Shown: positions 6,244-15,538 of the stretch, one piece after another
How the letters are laid out: each line of letters opens with the position of its first letter
Numbering within the stretch: the first letter of the stretch is position 1
Assembly: GCA_036003705.1 (NCBI GenBank)
Contig: DASYSE010000071.1
Location: forward strand, 1-46,695
Direction: 5' to 3'
Length of the DNA stretch: 46,695 nucleotides
From: CALGFH01 sp036003705
Lineage (GTDB): Bacteria; Actinomycetota; CALGFH01
Notes under the pieces: generated by a model
Seen by the model: the letters and a program-made list of their open reading frames with translations, nothing else
Databases searched by the model: none
What the model was told of the DNA's origin: nothing
Translations under genes and position numbers: made by a program

Positions 6244-7950
6244 TCAGGACCCGCCGGCCAGGCGATGGTCGTAGAGCGGCTCCAGGCGGGGCTGGCCGTC
6301 GCCGCCCGCGGGGGTGACGGCCCGCTCGACCCGCAGCACGGCCGAGCGGCCATCCAGCTCGAGCTCGCCCAGGTGGTTGTCGAATCTCGGCCCCTCGACC
6401 ACCCGCCAATCGATCGCCTCCGGCTCCACCCCGGCCCTGCGGGCCAGCCACCTGGTCACCGACCGGGCCGGACGGCGGAACGCCCGCCGGTGGGCGGCCC
6501 GCTGGCTCGGCGGCAGCGGGTTGCGCAGCGGCGAGCAGACCGCCTGCCAGGCCGGGCTGTGAGCATCCTGGATGCCGGGGAAGGAGAGCTCGGCCAGGTA
6601 GGTGTGGTGGACGTCGCCGGAGAGCACCACCACCGAGCCCGGGGCCACGCCCCGGTGGCCGGCAGAGACGGCCTCGATCAGCGCGGCCAGCCGGTCGAAG
6701 GAGTCGTTGAAGGCGGCCCAGTGCTCCAGGTCGATCGCCTGCCTGATCGCCTCGCCGGCCTTGGCCGCGACCCCGCCCCAGGCCCCGCCGGTGACGGCCT
6801 CGTTCCAGGCCTCCAGGTCGTGGGCCGCCGGCGCCAGGGCGAACGGCAGCGAGCTGGCCAGCAACAGGTGGTCGAAGTCGCCGGCGGCCTGCTCCTCGAT
6901 CCAGGCCCACTCGTCGTCGTCGACCATCTTCCGGCGCGCCCCCTCCAGCACCCGCCCGCAGCGCGAGTCGATCACCACCAGGCGGGTCCGGCCGAAGTCG
7001 CGACGGTAGCTCCAGCGGCTTCCCTCGATCTCCCGGTCGGCGCGGAAGGCGAACTCGCGCAGCACCCGGGTGGCGTCGCCGGCCGTCCGCACCTTGGGCC
7101 AGACCGGGTCGTCCTCCAGGTCGTCTGGGGCGAGGTTGCCGAGATGCTGGTACAGCCAGTAGGAGGCAAGGCCGCTGGTGATCCGCTCCTCCCACCACGG
7201 CTGGCGGCGCATGTGCTCCACCCAGGCGGCCGAGGTGTTCCAGTCGTCGCTGATGTCGTGGTCGTCGAAGATCATGGCGCTGGGCACGGTCGACAGCAGC
7301 CAGCGCAGCACCGGGTCGCCCCATGCCTCCCAGTACAGGCGCGTGTACTCCTCGAAGTCGGCCACCTCGAGGCCCGGCGGCCGCTGGACGTCCCGGCGCG
7401 AGCGGATGAACTCCTGCACCCGCGGCGAGGCGTCGTCGGCATAGATCTGGTCGCCGAGCAGCATCAGGAGGTTCGGCCAGGTGTCAGGGTCGGTGTCGCG
7501 CAGGCGCAGCGCCAACGCGTACAGCGCGTCGGCCCCCTTGCCCCGCTTGCGGTCGGCGGCCGGCGGCAGCGTCCATGGCGGCTCGTGGGGGGCCGCGACC
7601 CGGCAGGAGCCGAACGCCACCCGCAGCGGCCCGTTCCCGCCAAGGGTGCGGATGGTGCTCGGTGGGAACTCCGAACCTGGCTCGGGCCAGGCCTGCTCGC
7701 CGTCCAGGCTGACCGTGTACCGGTGGCTGCGACCCGCCTCCAGGCCGTCGATCAGGACCAGCGCGTAGTGGTGGCGCTCGACCTGGAAGGTGGGGGCGCG
7801 GCCGTGTGCCCGCCTGGCGGAGGGCGAGGCCGGACCGCCTGGCGGGTGGCCGACCACCTCGACCTCGGCGGCGGCGTCGGTCTCGACCCAGACGGTCGCC
7901 TGGGTCTCCCCCACATAGCGCAGCAGCGGACCAAGGACGAGCTTCGGCAT
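6244..7950 (-). CDS. PhoD-like alkaline phosphatase/phosphodiesterase
   Basis: This 568-aa metallophosphoesterase is of the PhoD type. A fibronectin-like N-terminal domain (VLGPLLRYVGETQATVWVET) is followed by the catalytic domain with RVAFGSCR, MLLGDQIYADD, AMIFDDHDISDDWN and VVLSGDVHHTYLAEL, which supply the Fe/Ca-binding residues. No Tat or Sec signal peptide is visible, unlike secreted PhoD, so this is the cytoplasmic subtype. The sequence is full length. The ATG at 7950 lacks a Shine-Dalgarno sequence. A TAGCAT box stands exactly 6 nt before it, which suggests a leaderless mRNA. Confidence 0.92.
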   Translation of the reverse strand: MPKLVLGPLLRYVGETQATVWVETDAAAEVEVVGHPPGGPASPSARRAHGRAPTFQVERHHYALVLIDGLEAGRSHRYTVSLDGEQAWPEPGSEFPPSTIRTLGGNGPLRVAFGSCRVAAPHEPPWTLPPAADRKRGKGADALYALALRLRDTDPDTWPNLLMLLGDQIYADDASPRVQEFIRSRRDVQRPPGLEVADFEEYTRLYWEAWGDPVLRWLLSTVPSAMIFDDHDISDDWNTSAAWVEHMRRQPWWEERITSGLASYWLYQHLGNLAPDDLEDDPVWPKVRTAGDATRVLREFAFRADREIEGSRWSYRRDFGRTRLVVIDSRCGRVLEGARRKMVDDDEWAWIEEQAAGDFDHLLLASSLPFALAPAAHDLEAWNEAVTGGAWGGVAAKAGEAIRQAIDLEHWAAFNDSFDRLAALIEAVSAGHRGVAPGSVVVLSGDVHHTYLAELSFPGIQDAHSPAWQAVCSPLRNPLPPSQRAAHRRAFRRPARSVTRWLARRAGVEPEAIDWRVVEGPRFDNHLGELELDGRSAVLRVERAVTPAGGDGQPRLEPLYDHRLAGGS

Positions 7951-7956
7951 CCCCAG

Positions 7957-7962
7957 ATGCTA
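7957..7962 (-). promoter_or_regulatory. Candidate -10 box of a leaderless mRNA (PhoD-like gene)
   Basis: On the minus strand TAGCAT is followed by CTGGGG and then the ATG at 7950. The spacing of 6 nt puts the expected transcription start at or next to the start codon. No ribosome-binding site is present. Confidence 0.5.
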
Positions 7963-7971
7963 CGCCCGCCC

Positions 7972-8082
7972 GGCGGCCGGCCGAGGTCACCGCCGCGCTG
8001 GATGCCCGGCTCGACCACCAGCCGGGCCGAGAGCAGCTCCTGCACGATGCTGGACACCGACGACTTGGTCAGGGACCATCTC
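7972..8082 (-). pseudogene. Remnant of a ROK-family (XylR-like) repressor, helix-turn-helix part
   Basis: The minus strand reads RWSLTKSSVSSIVQELL, then SARLVVEPGI and GGDLGRPP. This matches the winged-helix DNA-binding segment of ROK-family repressors (pattern L-T-K-S-T-V-S-x-I-V-x-x-L, a Leu-Val-x-E turn, then G-R-x-P). There is no proper start, and the sugar-binding ROK domain is absent: the frame runs straight into the PhoD-like gene. It lies immediately upstream of, and divergent from, xylA, where a xylose repressor gene is commonly found. I read it as a decayed xylR. The fragment is short, so convergence by chance is not excluded. Confidence 0.55.
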
Positions 8083-8114
8083 GCTGCGGATTGGTTTTCG
8101 CCGGGAGTTGGCAC

Positions 8115-9290
8115 ATGGATGAACCGCGTCCGACCAGGGCCGACAAGTTCAGCTTCGGCCTGTGGACAGTCGGCTGGCAGGCCAGGGACCCGTTCGGCGA
8201 CGCCACCAGGCCCCCCCTCGACCCGGTGGAGGCGGTCCACCGCCTGGCCGAGCTCGGCGCCTTCGGCGTCACCTTCCACGACGACGACATGATCCCGTTC
8301 GGCGCCGACGGCGAGGAGCGGGAGCGGCACATCAAGCGGTTCCGGGAGGCCCTGGAGGCGACCGGGCTGGTGGTGCCGATGGCCACCACCAACACCTTCA
8401 CCCACCCGGTGTTCAGGGACGGGGCGTTCACCGCCAACGACCGCGACGTGCGCCGGTACGCGCTGCGCAAGATCATGCGCAACCTCGACCTGGCCGCCGA
8501 GCTGGGGGCCCAGACCTACGTGTTCTGGGGCGGGCGCGAAGGTGCCGAGACCGACGCCGCCAAGGACGTCCGGGTCGCCCTCGACCGCTACAAGGAAGGC
8601 CTGGACCTGCTCTGCCAGTACGTCGTCGACCGGGGCTACGACCTTCGGTTCGCGATCGAGCCCAAGCCCAACGAGCCCCGCGGCGACATCCTGCTCCCCA
8701 CCGTCGGCCACGCCCTGGCGTTCATCGGGTCGCTGGAGCACGCCGACATGGTGGGGCTCAACCCCGAGGTCGGGCACGAGCAGATGGCCGGGCTCAACTT
8801 CGTCCACGGGATCGCGCAGGCGCTGTGGCACGGCAAGCTGTTCCACATCGACCTCAACGGCCAGCACGGCGCCAAGTACGACCAGGACCTGGTCTTCGGC
8901 CATGGCGACGTCAAGAGCGCGTTCTTCCTGGTCGACCTGCTCGAGCACGGCGGCTACCAAGGCCCGCGGCACTTCGACTACAAGCCGATGCGCACCGAGG
9001 ACCCCGCCGACGTGTGGGTCAGCGCGGCCGCCAACATGCGCACCTATCTGCTGCTCAGGCAGCGCGCGGCCGCGTTCCGGGCCGATCCGGAGGTACAGCG
9101 GGCGATGGTCGCGGCCAGGCTGCCCGAGCTGGCCAGGCCCACCCTTGCCGAGGGCGAGACCTGGTCGGCGCTGCTCGGTGACCGCAGCGCCTTCGAGGAC
9201 TTCGACGTCCAGGCGGCCGGCGAACGTGGCATGCACTACGCCGCGCTCGACCAGCTGGCGATCGAGCACCTGCTGGGGGCTCGCTCTTGA
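8115..9290 (+). CDS. xylA: Xylose isomerase
   Basis: This 391-aa cytosolic TIM-barrel enzyme converts D-xylose to D-xylulose. The class I actinobacterial motifs are all present: FSFGLWTVGW, the catalytic His in VTFHDDDMIPFG, VFWGGREG, AIEPKPNEPRGD with metal-binding Glu, GLNPEVGHEQMAGLNF, FHIDLNGQ and RHFDYKPMRTED. Length is normal. The ATG at 8115 follows GGGAG. xylA is the first gene of the operon and overlaps xylB by 4 nt. The divergent xylR remnant upstream suggests that local repression has been lost. Confidence 0.97.
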   Translation: MDEPRPTRADKFSFGLWTVGWQARDPFGDATRPPLDPVEAVHRLAELGAFGVTFHDDDMIPFGADGEERERHIKRFREALEATGLVVPMATTNTFTHPVFRDGAFTANDRDVRRYALRKIMRNLDLAAELGAQTYVFWGGREGAETDAAKDVRVALDRYKEGLDLLCQYVVDRGYDLRFAIEPKPNEPRGDILLPTVGHALAFIGSLEHADMVGLNPEVGHEQMAGLNFVHGIAQALWHGKLFHIDLNGQHGAKYDQDLVFGHGDVKSAFFLVDLLEHGGYQGPRHFDYKPMRTEDPADVWVSAAANMRTYLLLRQRAAAFRADPEVQRAMVAARLPELARPTLAEGETWSALLGDRSAFEDFDVQAAGERGMHYAALDQLAIEHLLGARS

Positions 9291-10759
9291 CCCTGGTCGC
9301 CGGAGTCGACTCCTCCACCCAGGCGTGCAAGGTGGTGGTCCGCGACGCCGACACCGGCGAGCTCCGGCGCGAGGGCCGGGCCCCCCATCCCGACGGGACC
9401 GAGGTCGACCCGGCCGCCTGGTGGCAGGCCCTGCGGGCCGCCATCGACGCCGCCGGCGGGCTGGACGACGTCGCCGCGGTCGGCGTCGGCGCCCAGCAGC
9501 ACGGCATGGTCTGCCTTGACGAGGCCGGCGCGGTGGTGCGCCCGGCCCTGCTCTGGAACGACACCCGCTCGGCCGCGGCCGCCGCCGACCTGGTCGAGGA
9601 GGCCGGCGGGCCGGGGGTGTGGGCCCAGGCGGTCGGCTCGGTGCCGGTGGCCTCGTTCACCGTGACCAAGCTGCGCTGGCTGGCCGACCACGAGCCGGCG
9701 GCGGCGGCCAGGGTCGCCGCCGTCTGCCTGCCCCACGACTGGCTGACCTGGCGGCTGTCGGGGGCCACGCTGCCGGAGGCGCTGACCACCGACCGGGGCG
9801 ATGCCAGCGGCACCGGGTACTGGTCGCCGGCCGCCGGGTGCTACCGCCCCGACCTGCTCCGGCTCGCCCTCGGCCGCGAGGTGCTGCTGCCCACCGTGCT
9901 CGGCCCGGCCGCCGCCGGCGAGGCGGCCGGCGGCGCGGTGCTCGCCCCAGGGACCGGCGACAACATGGCCGCCGCGCTCGGCCTCGGCGCCCGGCCCGGG
10001 GACGTCGTCGTGTCGGTCGGCACGTCCGGCACCGTGTTCGCCGTCTCCGAGTCGGCCGCCGCCGACCCCTCGGGCACGGTGGCCGGGTTCGCCGACGCCA
10101 CCGGCCGGTTCCTGCCGCTGGTCTGCACCCTCAACGCCGCCCGGGTGCTCGACGCCGCGGCCCGGATGCTCCGGGTCGACCACCGAACGCTGTCCGAGCT
10201 GGCCCTGAGCGCGCCGCCTGGTGCCGGCGGGCTCGCCCTGGTCCCTTACCTCGAGGGCGAGCGCACCCCCAACCGCCCGGACGCCAGCGGGGCGCTGCAC
10301 GGCATGCGCCTGACCAACTCCACCCCGGCCTGCCTCGCCCGGGCGGCGATCGAAGGGCTGCTGTGCGGCCTGGCCGACGGCCTGGACGCGCTGCTGGCCG
10401 AGGGCGTCCAGGTCGAGCGGGTGCTCCTCATCGGCGGCGGGGCCCGCTCGGAGGGGCTGCGCCGGATCGCCCCGGCCGTGCTCGGCCACCCGGTGGTCGT
10501 CCCAGCGCCATCCGAGTATGTCGCCGACGGGGCCGCCCGGCAGGCCGCCTGGGCCCTGATGGGTCGTGGTCAACCCCCCGACTGGGACCAGGCCGGCGCC
10601 AGCACCCACCAGGCGGACCCGACCCCGGCCGTCCGCCGGCGGTACGCGGCCTGCCGCAACCTCATCTTCGGAGCAGAGCGAGACATCCAGGCAGGCGCTC
10701 CGGATATTATTGCTGCCGACCGCACCGACGACGCGGTCGAAGGAGTGGCGCGGACGTGA
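9287..10759 (+). CDS. xylB: Xylulokinase
   Basis: This 490-aa FGGY-family kinase phosphorylates D-xylulose to xylulose 5-phosphate, feeding the pentose phosphate pathway. Motifs are VAGVDSSTQACKVVV (phosphate 1), GAQQHGMV, LLWNDTRS, GTGDNMAAALG (catalytic Asp), SVGTSGTVFA and LIGGGARSEGLRR (adenosine binding). The start is TTG at 9287, overlapping the xylA stop as TTGA. The last roughly 30 residues (IFGAERDIQAGAPDIIAADR onward) extend past the usual family end and overlie a locally AT-richer stretch that may hold a promoter for xylF. Confidence 0.95.
   Translation: MTLVAGVDSSTQACKVVVRDADTGELRREGRAPHPDGTEVDPAAWWQALRAAIDAAGGLDDVAAVGVGAQQHGMVCLDEAGAVVRPALLWNDTRSAAAAADLVEEAGGPGVWAQAVGSVPVASFTVTKLRWLADHEPAAAARVAAVCLPHDWLTWRLSGATLPEALTTDRGDASGTGYWSPAAGCYRPDLLRLALGREVLLPTVLGPAAAGEAAGGAVLAPGTGDNMAAALGLGARPGDVVVSVGTSGTVFAVSESAAADPSGTVAGFADATGRFLPLVCTLNAARVLDAAARMLRVDHRTLSELALSAPPGAGGLALVPYLEGERTPNRPDASGALHGMRLTNSTPACLARAAIEGLLCGLADGLDALLAEGVQVERVLLIGGGARSEGLRRIAPAVLGHPVVVPAPSEYVADGAARQAAWALMGRGQPPDWDQAGASTHQADPTPAVRRRYAACRNLIFGAERDIQAGAPDIIAADRTDDAVEGVART
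10705..10710 (+). promoter_or_regulatory. Candidate -10 box inside the xylB 3' end
   Basis: TATTAT, in a short AT-rich patch of otherwise very GC-rich DNA, would place a transcript start near 10717. That is about 107 nt before xylF. The -35 region is poor (GAGACA at 10680-10685, spacer 19). It could give separate expression of the transporter genes. Confidence 0.3.
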
Positions 10760-10823
10760 CCACGCGGTGGCGGGCCCCTCCCGGCTGTCCTGTGGTGGGA
10801 ACCTCAACGGAAAGGACAGGTCC

Positions 10824-11918
10824 ATGCGTAGACGGTTGTTCAGCCTGATCGCCGCGGTGGCGGCGTTCACGCTCATCCTGGCCGCCTGTGGCGGCGGTGA
10901 CGACGGCGGCGGCACGGCCACCGGCGGCGGCGGCAAGACACCCAAGGTCGGGGTCATCCTGCCCGACACCAAGTCGTCGGACCGCTGGGAGAATAATGAC
11001 AAGCCGCTCCTGGAGGCGGCCTTCAAGGCCGCCGGCGTCCAGTACGACATCCAGAACGCCCAGGGCGACAAGACCCAGTTCCAGACGATCGCCGACCAGA
11101 TGATCACCGGTGGCGCGAACGTGCTGGTGATCGTCAACCTGGATTCCGGCACCGGCAAGGCCGTGCTCGACAAGGCCAAGTCGCAGGGCGTGGCCACCAT
11201 CGACTACGACCGGCTGACCCTCAACGGCGGCGCCCAGTACTACGTGTCGTTCGACAACGTGGCCGTCGGCACCCTGCAGGGCGAGGGCCTGGCCAAGTGC
11301 CTGGAGGCCAAGGGCAAGAAGACGGGCAACATCGTCTACCTCAACGGCTCGCCCACCGACAACAACGCCACCTTGTTCAAGCAGGGCTACGACGGCGTGC
11401 TGTCCAAGATGACCCAGTACAAGAAGGTCGCCGACCAGTCGGTGCCCAACTGGGACAACCAGCAGGGCGGCACCATCTTCGAGCAGATGTACACCAAGGC
11501 CAACGGGAAGATCGACGGCGTCCTGGCCGCCAACGACGGCCTGGGCAACGCGGCCATCGCCATCCTCAAGAAGAACAACGCCAATGGCGAGGTCCCGGTG
11601 ACCGGCCAGGACGCGACCGTCCAGGGCCTGCAGAACATCCTCGCCGGCGACCAGTGCATGACGGTCTACAAGGCGATCAAGAAGGAGGCCGACGCGGCCG
11701 CCGCGCTGGCCGTCGGGCTGGCCAAGGGCGAGCAGCAGACCGCCCCTGACACCCTCAAGGACCCCGAGAGCGGCGCCGACGTCCCCTCGGTCCTGCTGGA
11801 GCCGGTAGCCATCACCAAGGACAACGTCAACGACGTGGTGGCCGACGGCTATGTGACCAAGGACGAGCTGTGCAAGGGCCCGTTCGCGGCCAAGTGCACG
11901 GAGGCAGGCGTCCAGTAG
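10824..11918 (+). CDS. xylF: D-xylose ABC transporter substrate-binding lipoprotein
   Basis: This 364-aa exported sugar-binding protein has a lipoprotein signal: MRRRLFSLIAAVAAFTLILA followed by the lipobox LAAC, then a Gly/Asp-rich linker. The mature part is a periplasmic-binding type I fold with KVGVILPDTKSSDRW, DNVAVGTLQGEGLAKC, IVYLNGSPTDNNATLF and GVLAANDGLGNAAIA, as in XylF. The protein probably sits lipid-anchored on the outer face of the membrane and delivers xylose to XylGH. AAAGGACAGG precedes the ATG. A strong hairpin separates it from xylG. Confidence 0.93.
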   Translation: MRRRLFSLIAAVAAFTLILAACGGGDDGGGTATGGGGKTPKVGVILPDTKSSDRWENNDKPLLEAAFKAAGVQYDIQNAQGDKTQFQTIADQMITGGANVLVIVNLDSGTGKAVLDKAKSQGVATIDYDRLTLNGGAQYYVSFDNVAVGTLQGEGLAKCLEAKGKKTGNIVYLNGSPTDNNATLFKQGYDGVLSKMTQYKKVADQSVPNWDNQQGGTIFEQMYTKANGKIDGVLAANDGLGNAAIAILKKNNANGEVPVTGQDATVQGLQNILAGDQCMTVYKAIKKEADAAAALAVGLAKGEQQTAPDTLKDPESGADVPSVLLEPVAITKDNVNDVVADGYVTKDELCKGPFAAKCTEAGVQ

Positions 11919-11932
11919 GTAGCGGCGTACCT

Positions 11933-11972
11933 CGTCCCGGGCGTGTCCAGCCGCGGCTGCGCGCCCGGGACG
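11933..11972 (+). promoter_or_regulatory. Intercistronic hairpin between xylF and xylG
   Basis: CGTCCCGGGCG (11933-11943) pairs perfectly with CGCCCGGGACG (11962-11972), giving 11 bp and an 18-nt loop. There is no U-tract. Such hairpins after binding-protein genes often protect the upstream mRNA or reduce read-through, so that binding protein exceeds membrane components. That role is inferred here. Confidence 0.6.
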
Positions 11973-11995
11973 GGCCGACCAGCGAGGAGGCGCGT

Positions 11996-12798
<803 letters not shown>

Positions 12799-12802
<4 letters not shown>

Positions 12803-14061
12803 GCGCCCCGGTCGTGGACGTTCCCGAGAGCCCCGCGGAGCTGACCCGCTCGCCGTCGCTCGGCCAGTACTTCCGCGACTACCTCGACCGGGTGCGCGGG
12901 GGCGACATCGGCTCGCTGCCGGCGATCTTCGGGCTGGTCGTGCTGGTGATCGTCTTCTCGGTCATGCGGCCGGTGTTCTTCAGCGCCGGCAACTTCGCCA
13001 ACCTGCTCACCCAGGGCGCCCCCATCACGGTGATCGCCATGGGCCTGGTGTTCGTCCTGCTGCTGGGCGAGATCGACCTGTCGGCCGGGTTCGCCAGCGG
13101 CGTCTGCGCCGCCGTGCTGGCCACGCTGCTCACCGACTGGGGCTGGTCGTGGCCGCTGGCGGTCGCCGTCGCCCTGCTGACCGGCCTGCTGATCGGGACG
13201 GTCCTGGGCACGCTGGTGGCGCGGGTCGGGATCCCCTCCTTCGTGGTCACCCTGGCGGCGTTCCTGGCCTTCCAGGGGACGGTGCTGCTGATCATCGGCG
13301 AGGGCGGCAACGTGCCCATCCGCGACGACACGATCCTGGCCATCGAGAACAAGAACCTCCCGCCGCTGTGGGGCTGGATCCTCTGGGCGGTGTCGATCGG
13401 GACCTTCGCCGCGGTCGTGCTCATGCGCGCCCAGCGGCGCCGGGCCAGGGGGCTGAGCGCCGAGCCCCTGGCCGTGGCGGCCGTGAAGGTCGGCGGGCTG
13501 GCGCTCATCACCGGCATCGCGGTCTACGTGCTCAACCAGGAGCGCAGCCGCAACGCCCTGGTCGTCTCCCTCAAGGGCGTGCCCTGGGTGGTGCCAATCA
13601 TCCTCGCCCTGTTGGTGCTCCTGACCTTCGTGCTGATGCGCACCGCCTACGGCCGGCACGTCTATGCCGTCGGCGGCAACGCCGAGGCGGCCAGGCGCGC
13701 CGGCATCAAGGTCCCCAACATCCGCACCTCGGTGTTCATGATCTGCTCGACCATGGCCGCCATCGGCGGCATCATCGCCGCCTCGCGGGCCAACTCCGTC
13801 GACCCCAACGCCGGCGGCAGCACCACGCTGCTGTACGCGGTCGGGGCGGCGGTGATCGGCGGCACCAGCCTGTTCGGCGGCAAGGGCAAGGTGCGCGACG
13901 CCATCCTCGGCGGCGCCGTCCTCGCCGTGATCGACAACGGCATGGGCCTGCTCGGCTCCAGCGCCGGCATCAAGTACATCGTCACCGGCCTGGTGCTGCT
14001 GCTCGCGGCCAGCGTCGACGCGCTGTCGCGCAAGCGGGCGCACGCCACCGGCCGCGCCTAG
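12799..14061 (+). CDS. xylH: Sugar ABC transporter permease (xylose type)
   Basis: This 420-aa integral membrane permease belongs to the BPD_transp_2 family. It has about ten hydrophobic helices, with GLVFVLLLGEIDLSAGF and VGGNAEAARRAGIKV, the latter being the EAA-like ATPase-contact loop. AVGAAVIGGTSLFGGKG is also present. It forms the membrane channel for XylF-delivered sugar, powered by XylG. The hydrophilic insert around residues 205-230 (RAQRRRARGLSAEPL) is common in XylH. The ATG overlaps the xylG stop. It is the last gene of the xyl operon. Confidence 0.94.
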
Positions 14062-14128
14062 CGAGAGAGGAAGGGGTGGGGCGGTCCTCCAGTTGCCGCG
14101 GCAGCGGGCGGGCCGCCACACTCTGGGC

Positions 14129-14617
14129 ATGGCGACCACGATGGTGTTCCTGGTCAGGCACGCCAAAGCGGCCAACCGGTACGACTGGACCGGCGGGGAC
14201 CGCGACCGGCCACTGGAGGACAAGGGCCGGGCACAGGCCAACCGCCTGGCGGCCGCCCTGCTCCGCGAGCGGCCGGTGCTGGTGGCGGCCAGCCCGTGGC
14301 TGCGCTGCCGGCAGACCGCCTCGCCGCTCGCCACCGTCATGGGGCTGCAGGTCGAGCTCGACGACCGGCTCGGCTACGACGCGCCCGACGTCGCCGGCTG
14401 GGTCAGGGCGGCCGCCCGTGGCCACCCGGGGCAGGCGGTGGTCGGGGTCAGCCACGGCGACCTGATCCCCCTGTACCTGCTCCAGACCGGCGTGCTCAGC
14501 GGCTTTCCCGACTTCCGCACCGGCTCGCTGTTCCGCCTGGAGGTCAGCCGGGGGCGGGTCGGAGAGGTGGAGCTGATCGACCGCAAGGAGCTGAAGCGGC
14601 AGGTCAAGGACTCCTGA
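14129..14617 (+). CDS. SixA-like histidine phosphatase
   Basis: This 162-aa cytosolic protein of the histidine phosphatase superfamily has the catalytic RHG-type motif VFLVRHAKAANR near the N-terminus. It also has ASPWLRCRQTASPLA and the second catalytic His in VVGVSHGDLIPLYLL. It resembles the phosphohistidine phosphatase SixA and short phosphoglycerate-mutase-like proteins; the substrate is not predictable. The ATG at 14129 has no clear ribosome site. A CACACT sequence 6 nt upstream is a weak leaderless-type -10 candidate. It begins 68 nt after the xyl operon. Confidence 0.88.
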   Translation: MATTMVFLVRHAKAANRYDWTGGDRDRPLEDKGRAQANRLAAALLRERPVLVAASPWLRCRQTASPLATVMGLQVELDDRLGYDAPDVAGWVRAAARGHPGQAVVGVSHGDLIPLYLLQTGVLSGFPDFRTGSLFRLEVSRGRVGEVELIDRKELKRQVKDS

Positions 14618-14650
14618 GGAATGCCGAGGCGACGCCCGGCGGCCGTCCCG

Positions 14651-14656
14651 TACGAT
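14651..14656 (+). promoter_or_regulatory. Candidate -10 box before the alpha/beta hydrolase gene
   Basis: TACGAT ends 9 nt before the ATG at 14666 and no Shine-Dalgarno sequence is present. This is compatible with a leaderless or very short-leader transcript. Confidence 0.35.
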
Positions 14657-14665
14657 GAACCGCCA

Positions 14666-15538
14666 ATGCAGACCAGTGCAAGCATCCCCACCGACCGTGC
14701 CGTGCCCGGCGACGGCATCACCCTGCACGCGCGCGACTGGGGCGGCGACGGCCAGGCGGTGGTGCTGCTGCACGGGCTGGCCTCCAACGCCCGCATCTGG
14801 GACGGGGTCGCGCCGCGCCTGGCCGGCGGGGGCCTGCGGGTGGTCGCCCTTGACCAGCGCGGCCACGGCGAGTCCGAACAGCCCGACTCGGGCTACGACT
14901 TCGCCACCGTCTGTCGCGACCTGGAGGCCGCCCTGGCCGGCCTCGGCCTGGACCGGCCGGTGGTGGCCGGGCACTCCTGGGGGGCTGACGTCGGCCTGCG
15001 CTACGCGGCCGACCGCCCCGCGGCCGTCGCCGCCCTCGCCCTGGTCGACGGCGCCCTGCTCGGCGTGGCCGAGTGGGCCGGCGCGAGCAGGGAGCAGGCT
15101 CGCCGGCGGCTGGCCCCGCCCCGGTTCGCGGTGCCGCTGGCCGACTGGCTGGCCCGGGCCGGCCGCGTCGATGCCTCGAGGCAGGGCGGGCAGGCCTGGG
15201 TGCGGGAGTTCCTGCGCGCCGGGGTCGAGGTCGACGACACCGGTGTCGCCAGGGCCCGGTTCCGCTTCGACAACCACATGCAGGTGGTCGACGCCCTGTA
15301 CGACCAGCGGCCGGCGGCGCTGTACCCGCTGGTCCGCTGCCCGGTGCTGCTCTGCCCGGCCGGCGATGACCAGCGGGCCGACGCCAAGCGGGGCGCGGTC
15401 GACCGCGCCCTTGACCTGCTCCCATCCGCCCACACCATCTGGTTCGAGGACACCATGCACGACATTCCCCTGCAGCGGCCGGCCGAGCTGGCCGCGGAGC
15501 TCGCCCACTTCGCCGAGGAGGTGTCCGGTCGTGGGTGA
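14666..15538 (+). CDS. Alpha/beta-fold hydrolase
   Basis: This 290-aa serine hydrolase of the alpha/beta superfamily has the oxyanion motif VVLLHGLASNARIWD, VVALDQRGHGESEQP, the nucleophile elbow VVAGHSWGADVGLRYA (Ser), a late acid in CPAGDDQRADAK and the catalytic His in EDTMHDIPLQRP. No export signal is seen. The substrate is unknown; the pattern is like haloperoxidase/esterase-type proteins. Its 3' end overlaps the prephenate dehydratase-like gene by 8 nt, and the ribosome site GAGGAGG for that gene lies inside it, so the two are coupled. Confidence 0.88.
   Translation: MQTSASIPTDRAVPGDGITLHARDWGGDGQAVVLLHGLASNARIWDGVAPRLAGGGLRVVALDQRGHGESEQPDSGYDFATVCRDLEAALAGLGLDRPVVAGHSWGADVGLRYAADRPAAVAALALVDGALLGVAEWAGASREQARRRLAPPRFAVPLADWLARAGRVDASRQGGQAWVREFLRAGVEVDDTGVARARFRFDNHMQVVDALYDQRPAALYPLVRCPVLLCPAGDDQRADAKRGAVDRALDLLPSAHTIWFEDTMHDIPLQRPAELAAELAHFAEEVSGRG

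Noticed and set aside
3654..6317. An 887-residue plus-strand open frame
   Set aside because: It crosses glpX and the SCP2 gene in another frame, is Arg/Gly/Pro-rich and has no similarity to any protein pattern. It is a high-GC shadow.
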